A DNA stretch of 64,000 bases. It comes from Hydrogenophaga sp. Root209 (GTDB lineage: Bacteria > Pseudomonadota > Gammaproteobacteria > Burkholderiales > Burkholderiaceae_C). The notes under the pieces are model-generated. The model saw nothing but the letters and a program-made list of their open reading frames with translations, did not search any database and was not told where the DNA came from. Shown here one piece after another: positions 1-9,000 of the stretch; positions within the stretch are counted from its first letter, which is position 1; each line of letters starts with the position of its first letter. Where the stretch lies: NCBI RefSeq assembly GCF_001428625.1, contig NZ_LMIE01000001.1, forward strand, positions 203,204-267,203. The letters run 5' to 3'. A program made the position numbers and the translations under genes.

Positions 1-56
1 TTCTTTTCAATCAGTTGCCACACCGCACCGAGCGGCGTGCCTTGTTCCAGAGACAC
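1..56 (-). CDS. Possible 5' end of an unidentified gene
   Basis: Reading leftwards from a GTG at 56, the minus strand is open to the window edge and would encode V-S-L-E-Q-G-T-P-L-G-A-V-W-Q-L-I-E-K. The gene would lie downstream of the nitronate-monooxygenase-like gene, separated from it by a copy of the dispersed palindromic repeat. Eighteen residues are too few to assign a family, and the start is a guess. No function is proposed. Confidence 0.25.
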   Translation of the reverse strand, partial: MSLEQGTPLGAVWQLIEK

Positions 57-58
57 CG

Positions 59-130
59 AGGAGCCGGCTTTGCCGGGCCTCAGGTGTCGCCCCCCTTCAG
101 GGGGGTGGCGCCGAAGGCGACGCGGGGGGT
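59..130. repeat. Dispersed palindromic intergenic repeat, copy A
   Basis: This copy has the pattern shared by five places in the window: a GGCTTTGCC stem, then a C-run/G-run hairpin (CCCCCCTTCAGGGGGG), then a G-rich GCG tail. It sits at the 3' end of the nitronate-monooxygenase-like gene. The last dozen codons of that gene (G-G-P-P-A-S-P-S-A-P-P-P) read into the repeat. It may act as a terminator-like hairpin. Confidence 0.6.
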
Positions 131-1338
131 CCTCCCAGCAGCCACAGCATGAGGTCTTTGACCGGGCGGATCTGCTGGCCGAACGGCAGCACACCCGCAC
201 CCCGGAAAAACAGGCCCTTCTGCGCGTCGCCGTCGAGCGCGTGACCGAGTTGCTGGTCGATGCAGAACTGCCCCATCTCGCCCTTGCCGTCTCGCAATCC
301 GCAATGGGCCAGGCAGTCAAACGCCATGTTGCACTTTTTCTTCACATGCGCAACCGCCTTCAGTCGCGGCTCCAGGCGCAGGTATTTCTCCAGCCAGGGC
401 GTGCGCACGGCGCGCGCGGGCAGGCCGGCCACGCTGATGAACTCCACCAGGTCCTCGGGTCGGGCCTCGGCCAGCACGCGCTTGAAGGCGGGGTCGGCGT
501 CGCATTCTTGCGTGACGGCGAACGCCGTGCCGAGCTGCGCCGCGCTGGCGCCCAGGGCCTGCAGGCGCAGGATGTCGTCGCGGCAGCCGATCCCGCCGGC
601 CGCGATGAGCGGGATCTCGCGCTCGATGCCGGCGGTCTTGAAGAACTCGAGCACCTGCGGGATCACGACCTCGAAATCGAACCGGGTGTCCTGCAGATCG
701 GCCACCTTCGCCGCGCCGAGGTGGCCACCGGCCAGCCGGGGGTTCTCGATCACGATGGCGTCGGGCAGGCGGCCTTTTTTCTCCCACTTGCGCACCAGCA
801 GCTGCACGCCGCGCGCGTCCGACAGGATGGGGATGAGCGCGGTGTCGGGGTGGTCGCGCGCCAGTTCGGGCAGGTCCAGCGGCAGGCCCGCGCCCACCAC
901 CACCGCGTCGGCGCCGCTTTCCAGCGCCAGCCGCACGTACTGTTCGTATGCGCTGAGCGCCTTCATCACGTTGACCGCGACCAGGCCGCGGCCCTGCGCG
1001 ATGGCCTTGGCGCCACGGATCTCGCGGTCCAGCGCGACCAGGTTGGCGGTGTCGATGCGCGAACGTGCGTCGGGCTCCTTGTCCAGGTGGGCGGTGGCGG
1101 CCATCAGGTCGGGGTGGCGGCGGCGCAGATCGACCGCGGAGATCGTGCCCAGGCCACCGAGGCCGGCCACGGTGCCCGCCAGCGAGGCCGCCGACACCCC
1201 CACGCCCATGCCGCCCTGCACCACGGGCAGCAACTCGCGCCCGCGCAGGCGCCAGGTGCGCAGGCCGCCATCGCGGGCCAAGGTCTGGAGTTCGGCCGCC
1301 AGTGCCACGGCGTCTTCAGTAACTGATGACTTGTCCAT
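97..1338 (-). CDS. Nitronate monooxygenase-like flavoprotein (2-nitropropane dioxygenase family)
   Basis: The protein is about 413 residues long and has the TIM-barrel pattern of the FMN-dependent NMO family. An N-terminal stretch reads P-V-V-Q-G-G-M-G-V-G-V-S, a central segment has D-A-V-V-V-G-A-G-L, and a phosphate-binding-like part reads I-P-L-I-A-A-G-G-I-G. This is followed by L-G-A-S-A-A-Q-L-G-T-A-F. Characterised family members oxidise nitronates to a carbonyl compound plus nitrite; the substrate here is unknown. The start at 1338 is preferred because GGAA lies just upstream; an in-frame ATG at 1350 is the alternative. Either start overlaps the end of the carbonic anhydrase gene, so it is probably the last gene of the nar transcript. 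The proline-rich C-terminus is encoded by an intergenic repeat and is probably not functional. Confidence 0.85.
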   Translation of the reverse strand: MDKSSVTEDAVALAAELQTLARDGGLRTWRLRGRELLPVVQGGMGVGVSAASLAGTVAGLGGLGTISAVDLRRRHPDLMAATAHLDKEPDARSRIDTANLVALDREIRGAKAIAQGRGLVAVNVMKALSAYEQYVRLALESGADAVVVGAGLPLDLPELARDHPDTALIPILSDARGVQLLVRKWEKKGRLPDAIVIENPRLAGGHLGAAKVADLQDTRFDFEVVIPQVLEFFKTAGIEREIPLIAAGGIGCRDDILRLQALGASAAQLGTAFAVTQECDADPAFKRVLAEARPEDLVEFISVAGLPARAVRTPWLEKYLRLEPRLKAVAHVKKKCNMAFDCLAHCGLRDGKGEMGQFCIDQQLGHALDGDAQKGLFFRGAGVLPFGQQIRPVKDLMLWLLGGPPASPSAPPP

Positions 1339-2014
1339 CGTGTTCCACATAAGGTTGGTACGGCCCGGTGCCGCTGTTGGAGGCTAACGAAGCCGCGATG
1401 AAGTCACCTTGTTGTGCATCAAACACATGCACTTCTCCTTCTTCGATCACGTAGTGCCAGCCATGCAACGTGAGCCGGCCGGCCTCGACCTCGCGCCGCA
1501 CCATGGGGTAACCCATGAGGCGTTCGAGTTGCAGCACCACCGCGCGCTGTTCGGTGCGGCGCATGGATTCGGCGCAGGGTTGCACCGGCAGCAGGGCCTC
1601 GTCCACCAGCTTGAGCCACGCGGTGAGCGCCACCGCCTCGGCGGGCGCGCCTTCGTAGGCGGTGCGGATCGCGCCGCAGTGGCTGTGGCCGCAGACCACG
1701 ATGCGCTCCACGTGCAGGCTGAGCACGGCGAACTCGATCGCGGCCATCGTTCCATGCAGGCCGTGCGATTGATCGTAGGGAGGTATCAATGCTCCAACAT
1801 TGCGCACGATGAAGAGCTCACCCGGACCGGCGCCGGTGAGCAGGTAGGGCACGAGGCGCGAGTCGGAGCAGCCGATGAACAGCGTCTTGGGGTGCTGGCC
1901 CTCGGCCACCAGGTCCTGAAAGCGCTGCTGGTGGCGCGGGAAGTAGTCGGAGCGGAAATGCCGCAGGCGCAACAGCAACTCGTCCGCTGATGCGCCTGCG
2001 GCCGGTTCGTTCAT
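1316..2014 (-). CDS. can: Beta-class carbonic anhydrase
   Basis: This 232-residue protein should catalyse reversible hydration of CO2 to bicarbonate in the cytoplasm. The zinc ligands of the beta class are visible: C49 in C-S-D-S-R (with D51 and R53 as the catalytic dyad), H110 and C113 in C-G-H-S-H-C-G. Length is normal for the family. Its ATG overlaps the stop of the upstream prolyl isomerase in an ATGA, which suggests translational coupling, and its 3' end overlaps the nitronate-monooxygenase-like gene. Its place at the tail of a nitrate reductase operon is less usual. It could supply bicarbonate during anaerobic growth, but that is inference. Confidence 0.93.
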   Translation of the reverse strand: MNEPAAGASADELLLRLRHFRSDYFPRHQQRFQDLVAEGQHPKTLFIGCSDSRLVPYLLTGAGPGELFIVRNVGALIPPYDQSHGLHGTMAAIEFAVLSLHVERIVVCGHSHCGAIRTAYEGAPAEAVALTAWLKLVDEALLPVQPCAESMRRTEQRAVVLQLERLMGYPMVRREVEAGRLTLHGWHYVIEEGEVHVFDAQQGDFIAASLASNSGTGPYQPYVEHDGQVISY

Positions 2015-2868
2015 TGCACCAGCGGGGTGTCTGCCCCCTCCAATTCGACGCCCTCAAGTTGTGCCTGTCCCACCAGCAGCTGCATGTACTGGCGAAGCGC
2101 CGTGGCCTGCGACTGCAGGGCCAGCCGCGCGCCGATCTGCGCCTGCAGCTCGGTGAACTCGGGCAGGCGCCCAGCCTGGCGCTCCAGCACCTCGACGATG
2201 TGCAGACCGAAACGGCTGTGCACCAGGCGCGGGTGCAGGCCCACGGCCTGGATGGCGTCGTTCTGCAGGAACAGCGCCTTGGCCAGTTCGGGCGCGCAGT
2301 CCTGCGGCGTGATCCAGCCGAGGTCCCCGCCCTGGGCGCTCGATGGGCAGTTGGAGAGCTCGGCCGCAAGCTGCGCAAAACGATCAGCGGACACGCCCTG
2401 GCGCGAGAGCTCCAGCAGCGCGGCTTCGGCGCGCTGGGCCAGTGCGTTCACCGGCACGCCCGGCGTGACCGCGAACAGGATGTGCCGCACGTGCAGCGCC
2501 TGGCCAACCACGAAGCGCGGCTTGTGGGCCTCGTAGTGGCGCCGGCATTCCTCGGCGCCCGGCTCGGGCGAGTGCACCTCGGCTTCGAGCAGGGCCTCGA
2601 TCGCGCGGCGCGTGGCGTCGTCGGGCTCGGGCGCGGTCAGGCCGGTGAAACGCGGCAGCAGGCCGGCGTGCACCGCCTGCTGGCGCAGCAGCTCGGTGCA
2701 GGCGCGCTCGCGCAGGGTCTGAGCGTCCAGCACCTCGCCAGCTTCGTGCAGGTGGATGCCATTGACACTGGCGATGTTGACCGGGAGCGCAGCGGCCGCA
2801 GGGCCTTTGCACGCGCAGGCGCTGCTGCCGCAACCGGTGGAGGGCGATGTGGAAAGGTCTTGGCTCAT
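2011..2868 (-). CDS. Parvulin-type peptidylprolyl isomerase of the nar operon (NifM/PpiC-like)
   Basis: The protein is about 285 residues long, with an N-terminal helical part and a PpiC/rotamase domain at roughly residues 130-235. That domain contains V-R-H-I-L-F-A, followed by G-D-L-G-W-I-T and R-F-G-L-H-I-V-E-V. No signal peptide is visible, so it is probably cytoplasmic. A cysteine-rich start (T-G-C-G-S-S-A-C-A-C) is odd and might bind metal. The ATG at 2868 is preferred over that at 2880 because GGGAG sits five bases upstream of it. It follows narI by a short gap and is coupled by ATGA to the carbonic anhydrase gene. Prolyl isomerases next to narI are known in beta- and gammaproteobacteria, and a role in folding nitrate reductase is inferred. 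Confidence 0.88.
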   Translation of the reverse strand: MSQDLSTSPSTGCGSSACACKGPAAAALPVNIASVNGIHLHEAGEVLDAQTLRERACTELLRQQAVHAGLLPRFTGLTAPEPDDATRRAIEALLEAEVHSPEPGAEECRRHYEAHKPRFVVGQALHVRHILFAVTPGVPVNALAQRAEAALLELSRQGVSADRFAQLAAELSNCPSSAQGGDLGWITPQDCAPELAKALFLQNDAIQAVGLHPRLVHSRFGLHIVEVLERQAGRLPEFTELQAQIGARLALQSQATALRQYMQLLVGQAQLEGVELEGADTPLVQ

Positions 2869-2892
2869 GGGGGCTCCCATCGGTGGGGTGGA

Positions 2893-3624
2893 TCAGCGGG
2901 GCTGGGTCGGGTGGGTCGGATTGGTCGGGTTGGCCGGCACGCCCAGGCGGCGGCTGCGCACCACCTGGTAAGGCCGCACGAGGTAGGCCACGCTGGCAAA
3001 GCCACTCCACACATGCACCAGCCGGGAGAACGGGAACAGCAGGAAGATCGTCATGCCCAGCACCAGGTGCACCTTGTAGGGCCAGTCCATGTTGACCAGG
3101 GCCGAGGCATCGGGGCGGAAGGTGACGATGCGCTGCGCCCACTCGGCCAGCACCAGCATGGCGCTGCCGTCGGCGTGCGAATACGAGTACGGCAGCGTGA
3201 TCAGGCCCAGCGTGAGCTGCACCCACAGGATGACCAGGATGGCGATGTCGGTGCGGTGGCTGGTGAGGCGGATGCGCGGGTCGAAGATGCGCCGGTGCAG
3301 CAGCATGGACAGGCCCACGAAACAGATCACGCCGGCGGTGCCGCCCGCGTAGATGGCAAGGCGTTGCTTGACCGCGGCGTCCAGGAAGCCTTCGTAGAAG
3401 AAATGCGGCGTGAGCAGGCCCACGGCGTGGCCGAAGAACAGGAACAGGATGCCGATGTGGAACAGGTTGCTGCCCCAGCGCAGCTGGCCCTTGCGCAGCA
3501 GCTGCGAGGAATCGCTTTTCCAGGTGTACTGGTCACGGTCGAAGCGGGCCAGGCTGCCCATGAGGAAGACCGCCAGGCAGATGTAGGGATAGACGCCGAA
3601 GAGGAAGTGGTGCAGTGAGGTCAT
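2893..3624 (-). CDS. narI: Respiratory nitrate reductase gamma subunit (cytochrome b)
   Basis: NarI is the membrane di-heme b subunit that oxidises quinol and passes electrons to NarH. The 243-residue protein has five hydrophobic segments. The four heme-ligand histidines fall at H56, H66, H186 and H204, almost exactly where E. coli NarI has them. It is about 18 residues longer than the E. coli protein because of a C-terminal tail rich in proline and threonine (N-P-T-N-P-T-H-P-T-Q-P), which looks like expansion of a short DNA repeat. Its ATG overlaps the narJ stop (ATGA), indicating coupled translation. Confidence 0.97.
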   Translation of the reverse strand: MTSLHHFLFGVYPYICLAVFLMGSLARFDRDQYTWKSDSSQLLRKGQLRWGSNLFHIGILFLFFGHAVGLLTPHFFYEGFLDAAVKQRLAIYAGGTAGVICFVGLSMLLHRRIFDPRIRLTSHRTDIAILVILWVQLTLGLITLPYSYSHADGSAMLVLAEWAQRIVTFRPDASALVNMDWPYKVHLVLGMTIFLLFPFSRLVHVWSGFASVAYLVRPYQVVRSRRLGVPANPTNPTHPTQPR

Positions 3625-4334
3625 GCCTGTGCTCCTGGTGGGGGGGATGGGTGGCGGCCGGTGGCCGCCTTCACGATGCGGATGGGTTGCGGCTGGCCGG
3701 GCCGGGCCTGGCCTTCGGTGGAGCAGCCACCAAAGACTTCGGGTTCGGCCCAGCTCTCGTCGATGCCGGGGTCGGCGGCCACCGGCACCGGCTCGGCTTT
3801 CTCACCGGCGATCTCGAGCACCGCGGCCAGCACGCTGGCGTACGGGCTCTCGCGCTTCTGCAGCGCGCTGAAGATCACCCGCACGATGTGCGCGCTCTCG
3901 CCGAGGAATTCGCGCGCCACCGCAGCGGGCTGGGTGGAAGCGAATTCGAGCAGCACGCTGAGGTGGTCGGGCAGCTCGGCCGGGCCGAAGAAAAGGCCGG
4001 CCTTTTCGTAGGTCTGGATCAGGTCGATCATGGCCGGGCCACGGTCGCGCGAGTCGCCCAGCACGTGCTCGAACAGGTGCAGCGCGGTGCTGCGCCCGCG
4101 GTCGAACAGCTCGACATAGTCGGCCTCGACGTCGAGTGCCGGCTGCTGGCTCAGGTGCACCAGCAACGCGTCAAGCTCAACCAGCCGCGTGGGCGGCAAG
4201 GCGGCCTCGGCGCGCAGCGCGTCGCGCAGTTCACCGGCGTGCTCGCGCAGCTCGGGGGTGGGGTAACGCAGCAGGTGGGCGAGCACGCGCAGCGTGTGCA
4301 CGGCGGGCTTTTGGGGGGAAGAGAAAAATGCCAT
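3621..4334 (-). CDS. narJ: Nitrate reductase molybdenum cofactor assembly chaperone
   Basis: NarJ is a cytoplasmic chaperone that binds apo-NarG and helps insert the molybdenum cofactor and Fe-S clusters. The all-helical 237-residue protein has the NarJ pattern: L-L-R-Y-P-T-P-E-L near the start, D-Y-V-E-L-F-D-R-G-R-S in the middle, and L-H-L-F-E-H-V-L-G-D-S-R-D-R-G. A GGAG seven bases before the ATG gives it its own ribosome binding site. That matters because a palindromic repeat of about 70 bp separates it from narH. It ends in an ATGA overlap with narI. The last 40 residues are low-complexity. Confidence 0.96.
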   Translation of the reverse strand: MAFFSSPQKPAVHTLRVLAHLLRYPTPELREHAGELRDALRAEAALPPTRLVELDALLVHLSQQPALDVEADYVELFDRGRSTALHLFEHVLGDSRDRGPAMIDLIQTYEKAGLFFGPAELPDHLSVLLEFASTQPAAVAREFLGESAHIVRVIFSALQKRESPYASVLAAVLEIAGEKAEPVPVAADPGIDESWAEPEVFGGCSTEGQARPGQPQPIRIVKAATGRHPSPPPGAQA

Positions 4335-4395
4335 GTCAGTGCTCCATCGCGCCGAAGAGCAACCCGCGACGAATGAGAAGGTCCAGCCGGGAGAT

Positions 4396-4466
4396 ACCGT
4401 CGAGCCGGCTTTGCCGGACGACAGGTATCGCCCCCTTGAGGGGGTAGCGCGAAGCGCTGCAGGGGT
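4396..4466. repeat. Dispersed palindromic intergenic repeat, copy B
   Basis: This copy contains GAGCCGGCTTTGCCGG, then the hairpin CCCCCTTGAGGGGG, then GCGCGAAGCGCTGCAGGGG. It sits inside the nar operon between narH and narJ, an unusual spot for a strong hairpin. It could partially attenuate transcription, or stabilise the upstream narGH part of the message. Confidence 0.65.
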
Positions 4467-4475
4467 GTTTCATTT

Positions 4476-6008
4476 CTAGACCCCCGCCTTGATCGGAATC
4501 GTTCGTTTTTTCTCGCTGCCGAACAGGCTCGTTTCCGTCTGCCCTTCCGAGCAACCGTTGCCGAAACTGAAGCCGCAGCCGCCCTTGATGTTGAAGGTGT
4601 TCTCGGCGTATTCACGGTGGGTGGTGGGAATCACGAAACGGTCCTCGTAGTTGGCGATCGCCATGGTCTGGTACATGTCCTCGACCTCGCGCACGCTCAG
4701 TTGCACCTGATCGAGCACGTCCTGGTTGATCACGCCGTCCACGTGCTTGGCGCGCTGGTAGCTGCGCATGGCCAGCATGCGTTCGAGCGCGCGCACCACG
4801 GGGATCGTGTCGCCGGCGGTCAGCAGGTTGGCGAGGTACTTCACCGGGATGCGCAGCTGGCTCACGTCCGGGATCTCGCCGTTGTCGCCCAGGTGCCCGG
4901 CGTTGGCCGCGGCGGTGATGGGCGAGAGCGGCGGCACGTACCAGACCATGGGCAGCGTGCGGTACTCGGGGTGCAGCGGCAGCGCCACTTTCCAGTCCAC
5001 CGCCATCTTGTAGACCGGGCTGTGGCGCGCGGCCTCCAGCCAGTTGTCGGGGATGCCGTCGGCGCGCGCCTGCGCGATCACCGCCGGGTCGTGTGGGTCC
5101 AGGAAAAGGTCGATCTGCGCCTTGTAGAGGTCCATCTCGTTGGGCACGCTGGCGGCTTCCTGGATGCGGTCGGCGTCGTACAGCAGCACGCCCAGGTAAC
5201 GGATGCGGCCCACGCAGGTCTCGCTGCACACGGTGGGCTGGCCGGCCTCGATGCGCGGGTAGCAGAAGATGCACTTCTCGGCCTTGCCGCTCTTCCAGTT
5301 GTAGTAGATCTTCTTGTAGGGGCAGCCGCTCACGCACATGCGCCAGCCGCGGCACTTGTCCTGGTCGATCAGCACGATGCCGTCTTCCTCGCGCTTGTAG
5401 ATCGAGCCCGAGGGGCACGAGGCCACGCAGGCCGGGTTGAGGCAGTGCTCGCACAGGCGCGGCAGGTACATCATGAAGGTGTTCTCGAACTCCCCCACCA
5501 TGGCCTTCTGCGCGGCCTCGAAGCCGTTGAAGTTGGCATCCTTGCTGCGTTTTGAAAACTCGCCGCCCAGGATCTCTTCCCAGTTCGGGCCCCACTCGAT
5601 CTTCTCCATGCGCTTGCCGGTGATCAGGCTGCGCGGGCGCGCCGTGGGCGTGTGCTTCATCTCGGGCGCCGACTGCAGGTGGTCGTAGTCGAAGGTGAAG
5701 GGTTCGTAGTAGTCGTCGATCTCCGGCAGGTGTGGATTGGCGAAGATCTTCATCAGCAGCTGCCACTTGCCCCCTTGCTTGGGAACGATGGAGCCGTCGG
5801 CGCGGCGCGTCCAGCCGCCCTGCCACTTTTCCTGGTTCTCCCACTCCTTGGGGTAGCCGATGCCGGGCTTGGTCTCGACGTTGTTGAACCAGGCGTATTC
5901 CACCCCGGGGCGGTTGGTCCAGACGTTCTTGCAGGTGACCGAACAGGTGTGGCAACCGATGCACTTGTCCAGGTTGAGCACCATGCCGATTTGCGCGCGT
6001 ATTTTCAT
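4476..6008 (-). CDS. narH: Respiratory nitrate reductase beta subunit (iron-sulfur)
   Basis: NarH carries electrons from NarI to NarG through four Fe-S clusters. The 510-residue protein shows all four cysteine groups. The first is C16-I-G-C-H-T-C-S-V-T-C near the N-terminus. The second is C-E-H-C-L-N-P-A-C-V-A-S-C-P. The third is C-R-G-W-R-M-C-V-S-G-C-P, with the tryptophan that marks the 3Fe-4S cluster of NarH. The fourth is C-I-F-C-Y-P followed by C-S-E-T-C-V-G-R. AAGGAG lies eight bases before the ATG. It follows narG by 29 bp. Length matches the family. Confidence 0.98.
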   Translation of the reverse strand: MKIRAQIGMVLNLDKCIGCHTCSVTCKNVWTNRPGVEYAWFNNVETKPGIGYPKEWENQEKWQGGWTRRADGSIVPKQGGKWQLLMKIFANPHLPEIDDYYEPFTFDYDHLQSAPEMKHTPTARPRSLITGKRMEKIEWGPNWEEILGGEFSKRSKDANFNGFEAAQKAMVGEFENTFMMYLPRLCEHCLNPACVASCPSGSIYKREEDGIVLIDQDKCRGWRMCVSGCPYKKIYYNWKSGKAEKCIFCYPRIEAGQPTVCSETCVGRIRYLGVLLYDADRIQEAASVPNEMDLYKAQIDLFLDPHDPAVIAQARADGIPDNWLEAARHSPVYKMAVDWKVALPLHPEYRTLPMVWYVPPLSPITAAANAGHLGDNGEIPDVSQLRIPVKYLANLLTAGDTIPVVRALERMLAMRSYQRAKHVDGVINQDVLDQVQLSVREVEDMYQTMAIANYEDRFVIPTTHREYAENTFNIKGGCGFSFGNGCSEGQTETSLFGSEKKRTIPIKAGV

Positions 6009-6037
6009 GATTCAGGCTCCTTCGGTTCGGCGGGTGT

Positions 6038-9000
6038 TCAGGGGTTCTCGCCCTGGGACTGGTAGGCACGGATCAGGTGGTCGTCGGCCGGTGTGTCGAG
6101 CCAGTCCACCTTGTCCATCTTGCGCACCACGACGAACTCGTCGCGGTTGGTGCCGATCGTTCCGTAGTAGTTGAAGCCGTAGCTGAGCTGCGCGTAGCCG
6201 CCGATCATGTGGGTCGGCTTGAGCACGATGCGCGTGACCGAGTTGTGGATGCCACCGCGCACGCCGGTGATCTCCGAGCCCGGGGTGTTGATGATCTTTT
6301 CCTGCGAGTGGTACATCATCACCATGCCCGGGTTCACGCGCTGGCTGACCACCGCGCGCGCGGCCACCGCGCCGTTGATGTTGAACAGCTCGACCCAGTC
6401 GTTGTCCTCGATGCCGGCGCTCTTCGCGTCGTCCTCGCTCAGCCAGACCACGGTGCCGCCCCGGTTGAGGGTGAGCATCATCAGGTTGTCGCTGTAGGTC
6501 GAGTGGATGCCCCACTTCTGGTGCGGTGTGATGAAGTTCAGCACGATCTCCGCGTTGCCGTTGGACTTGATGTTGTGCACACCCGAGGTGGCCTTCAGGT
6601 CCACCGGCGGGCGGTAGCTGCCCAGGCCTTCGCCGAAGGCAATCATCCAGGGGTGGTCCTGGTAGAACTGCTGGCGCCCGGTGAGGGTGCGCCATGGGAT
6701 GAGTTCGTGCACGTTGGTGTAGCCGGCGTTGTAGCTCACCGTTTCGCTCTCGATGCCGCTCCAGGTCGGGCTGCTGATGATCTTGCGCGGCTGGGCCTGG
6801 ATGTCACGGAAGCGGATCTTCTCGTCCTCTCGGTGGATCGCCAGGTGCGTGTGGTCGAGCCCCGTCTGCTTGCCCAGCGCCTCCCAGGCCTTCACCGCCA
6901 CGTGGCCGTTGGTCTCGGGCGCCAGGTGCAGGATGACTTCGCAGGCGTCGATGTCGGTCACGATCTTCGGCATGCCCTTGGTCACGCCCTCGTCGAGCGT
7001 GGTGCCGTTGAGCTGGCCGAGCTGTTCCACCTCGGTGCCGGTCTTCCAGCCGATGCCCTTGCCGCCGTTGCCCAGCTTGTCCAGCAAGGGGCCCAGCGCC
7101 GTGAAGCGCTTGAAGGTGTTGGGGTAGTCGCGTTCCACCACGGTGATCTGCGGCGCGGTCTTGCCGGGGATGAGTTCGCAGTGGCCCTTGCGCCATTCCT
7201 TGACATCAAACGGTTGCGCGAGTTCGCCGGGGGTGTCGTGCATGATGGGCGTGAGCACCACCTCTTTCTCCACGCCCAGATGGCCCACGCAGACCTCGCT
7301 GAAGGCCTGCGCAAAACCCTTGTAGATCTCCCAGTCACTGCGGCTCTGCCACACCGGGTCCACCGCCGCCGACAGCGGGTGGATGAAGGGGTGCATGTCG
7401 CTGGTGTTGAGGTCGTTCTTCTCGTACCAGCTCGCGGTGGGCAACACGATGTCCGAGTACAGGCAGGTGGTGCTCATGCGGAAGTCCAGCGTGACCAGCA
7501 GATCGAGCTTGCCTTGGGGCGCGTGCTCGTGCCACACCACCTCTTCGGGTTTGGCTTCGTCGCGGCCCAGGTCCTTGCCCTGCACGCCGTTTTCGGTGCC
7601 CAGCAGGTGCTTGCAGAAATACTCGTGGCCCTTGCCGCTGGAGCCCAGCAGGTTGCTGCGCCAGACGAACATGTTGCGCGGCCAGTTCTGCGGCGCGTCC
7701 GGGTCTTCACAGCTCATGGCCAGCGTGCCGTCCTTGAGCGCGCGCACCACGTAGTCCTTGGCGTCGAGCCCGGCGGCGGTGGCGTCCTTCACCACCTGCA
7801 GCGGGTTGGTCTTGAGCTGGGGTGCACTGGGCAGCCAGCCCATGCGCTCGGCGCGCACGTTGAAGTCGATCATGCTGCCGCCAAACGCGGCCTTGTCGGC
7901 CAGCGGGCTCACGATCTCTTCCATGCCGAGCTTCTCGTAGCGCCACTGGTCGGTGTGCGCGTAGAAGAAGCTGGTGCTGTTCATCTGGCGCGGCGGGCGG
8001 ATCCAGTCCAGCGCGAAGGCCAGCGCGGTCCAGCCGGTCTGCGGGCGCAGCTTCTCCTGGCCCACGTAATGCGCCCAGCCGCCACCGCTCTGGCCGATGC
8101 AGCCGCACATCATCAGCAGGTTGATCACGCCGCGGTAGTTCATGTCGGCGTGGTACCAGTGGTTCATGGCCGCGCCGATGATCACCATCGATTTGCCGTG
8201 TGTCTTGTCGGCGTTGTCGGCGAACTGTTGCGCCACGGTGATGACCTGATCGCGCGGCACGCCGGTGATGCTCTCCTGCCAGGCTGGGGTGTAGGCGGCG
8301 TTGTCGTCGAAGTCCTTCGCGCCACTGCCCAGACCACGGTCGATGCCGTACTGCGCGACCTGCAGGTCGAACACGGTGGCCACCATCGCATGGCGCTCTT
8401 CGCCGGCCTTGCCCAGGCGCAGGCGCACGGCCGGCACGCGGGCGTGGTTGATGGCGCCGTTCTGCGCGTTGGCGGTGAAGTGCGGCGCGGCGTTGCCACC
8501 GAAGTAGGGGAAGGCCACGTCCACCACCTGGGTGTCTTGCTCGCCGTCCTCGATCACCGAGAGCTTGAGCTTCACCTCGGTGTCGCTGCGGGCCTCCTTG
8601 GCTTCCAGGTTCCACTTGCCTTCGTCGGCGCGACCGGCCTCGCCCCAGCGGAAGCCGATCGAGCCGTTGGGCAGCACGGCCTTGCCGCCGGTGTCGAAGG
8701 CCACGGTCTTCCACTCGGGGTTGTTCTTCTGGCCGAGCTGGCCGTTGAAGTCGCTGGCGCGCAGGTAGCGGTCGGGCACCAGGGTCTTGCTGCCGTCGGC
8801 GAGAACGTGTTCCTTCAGCATCACCAGCAGCGGCAGGTCGGTGTAGCGGCGCGCGTAGTCGTCGAAGTAGCTGCTGCGTGGCTTGCCGCCTTCGGGGAAA
8901 TAGAAGTTCTTGAGCACCACGTGGCCCATGGCCATGGCGAGCGCGGCGTCCGTGCCCTGCTTGGGGTGCAGCCAGAGGTCGGAGAGCTTGGCCACCTCGG

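Noticed and set aside
37-2014. Long plus-strand frames opposite the nitronate-monooxygenase and carbonic anhydrase genes
   Set aside because: Low-complexity translations without motifs; the minus-strand genes carry clear active-site residues.
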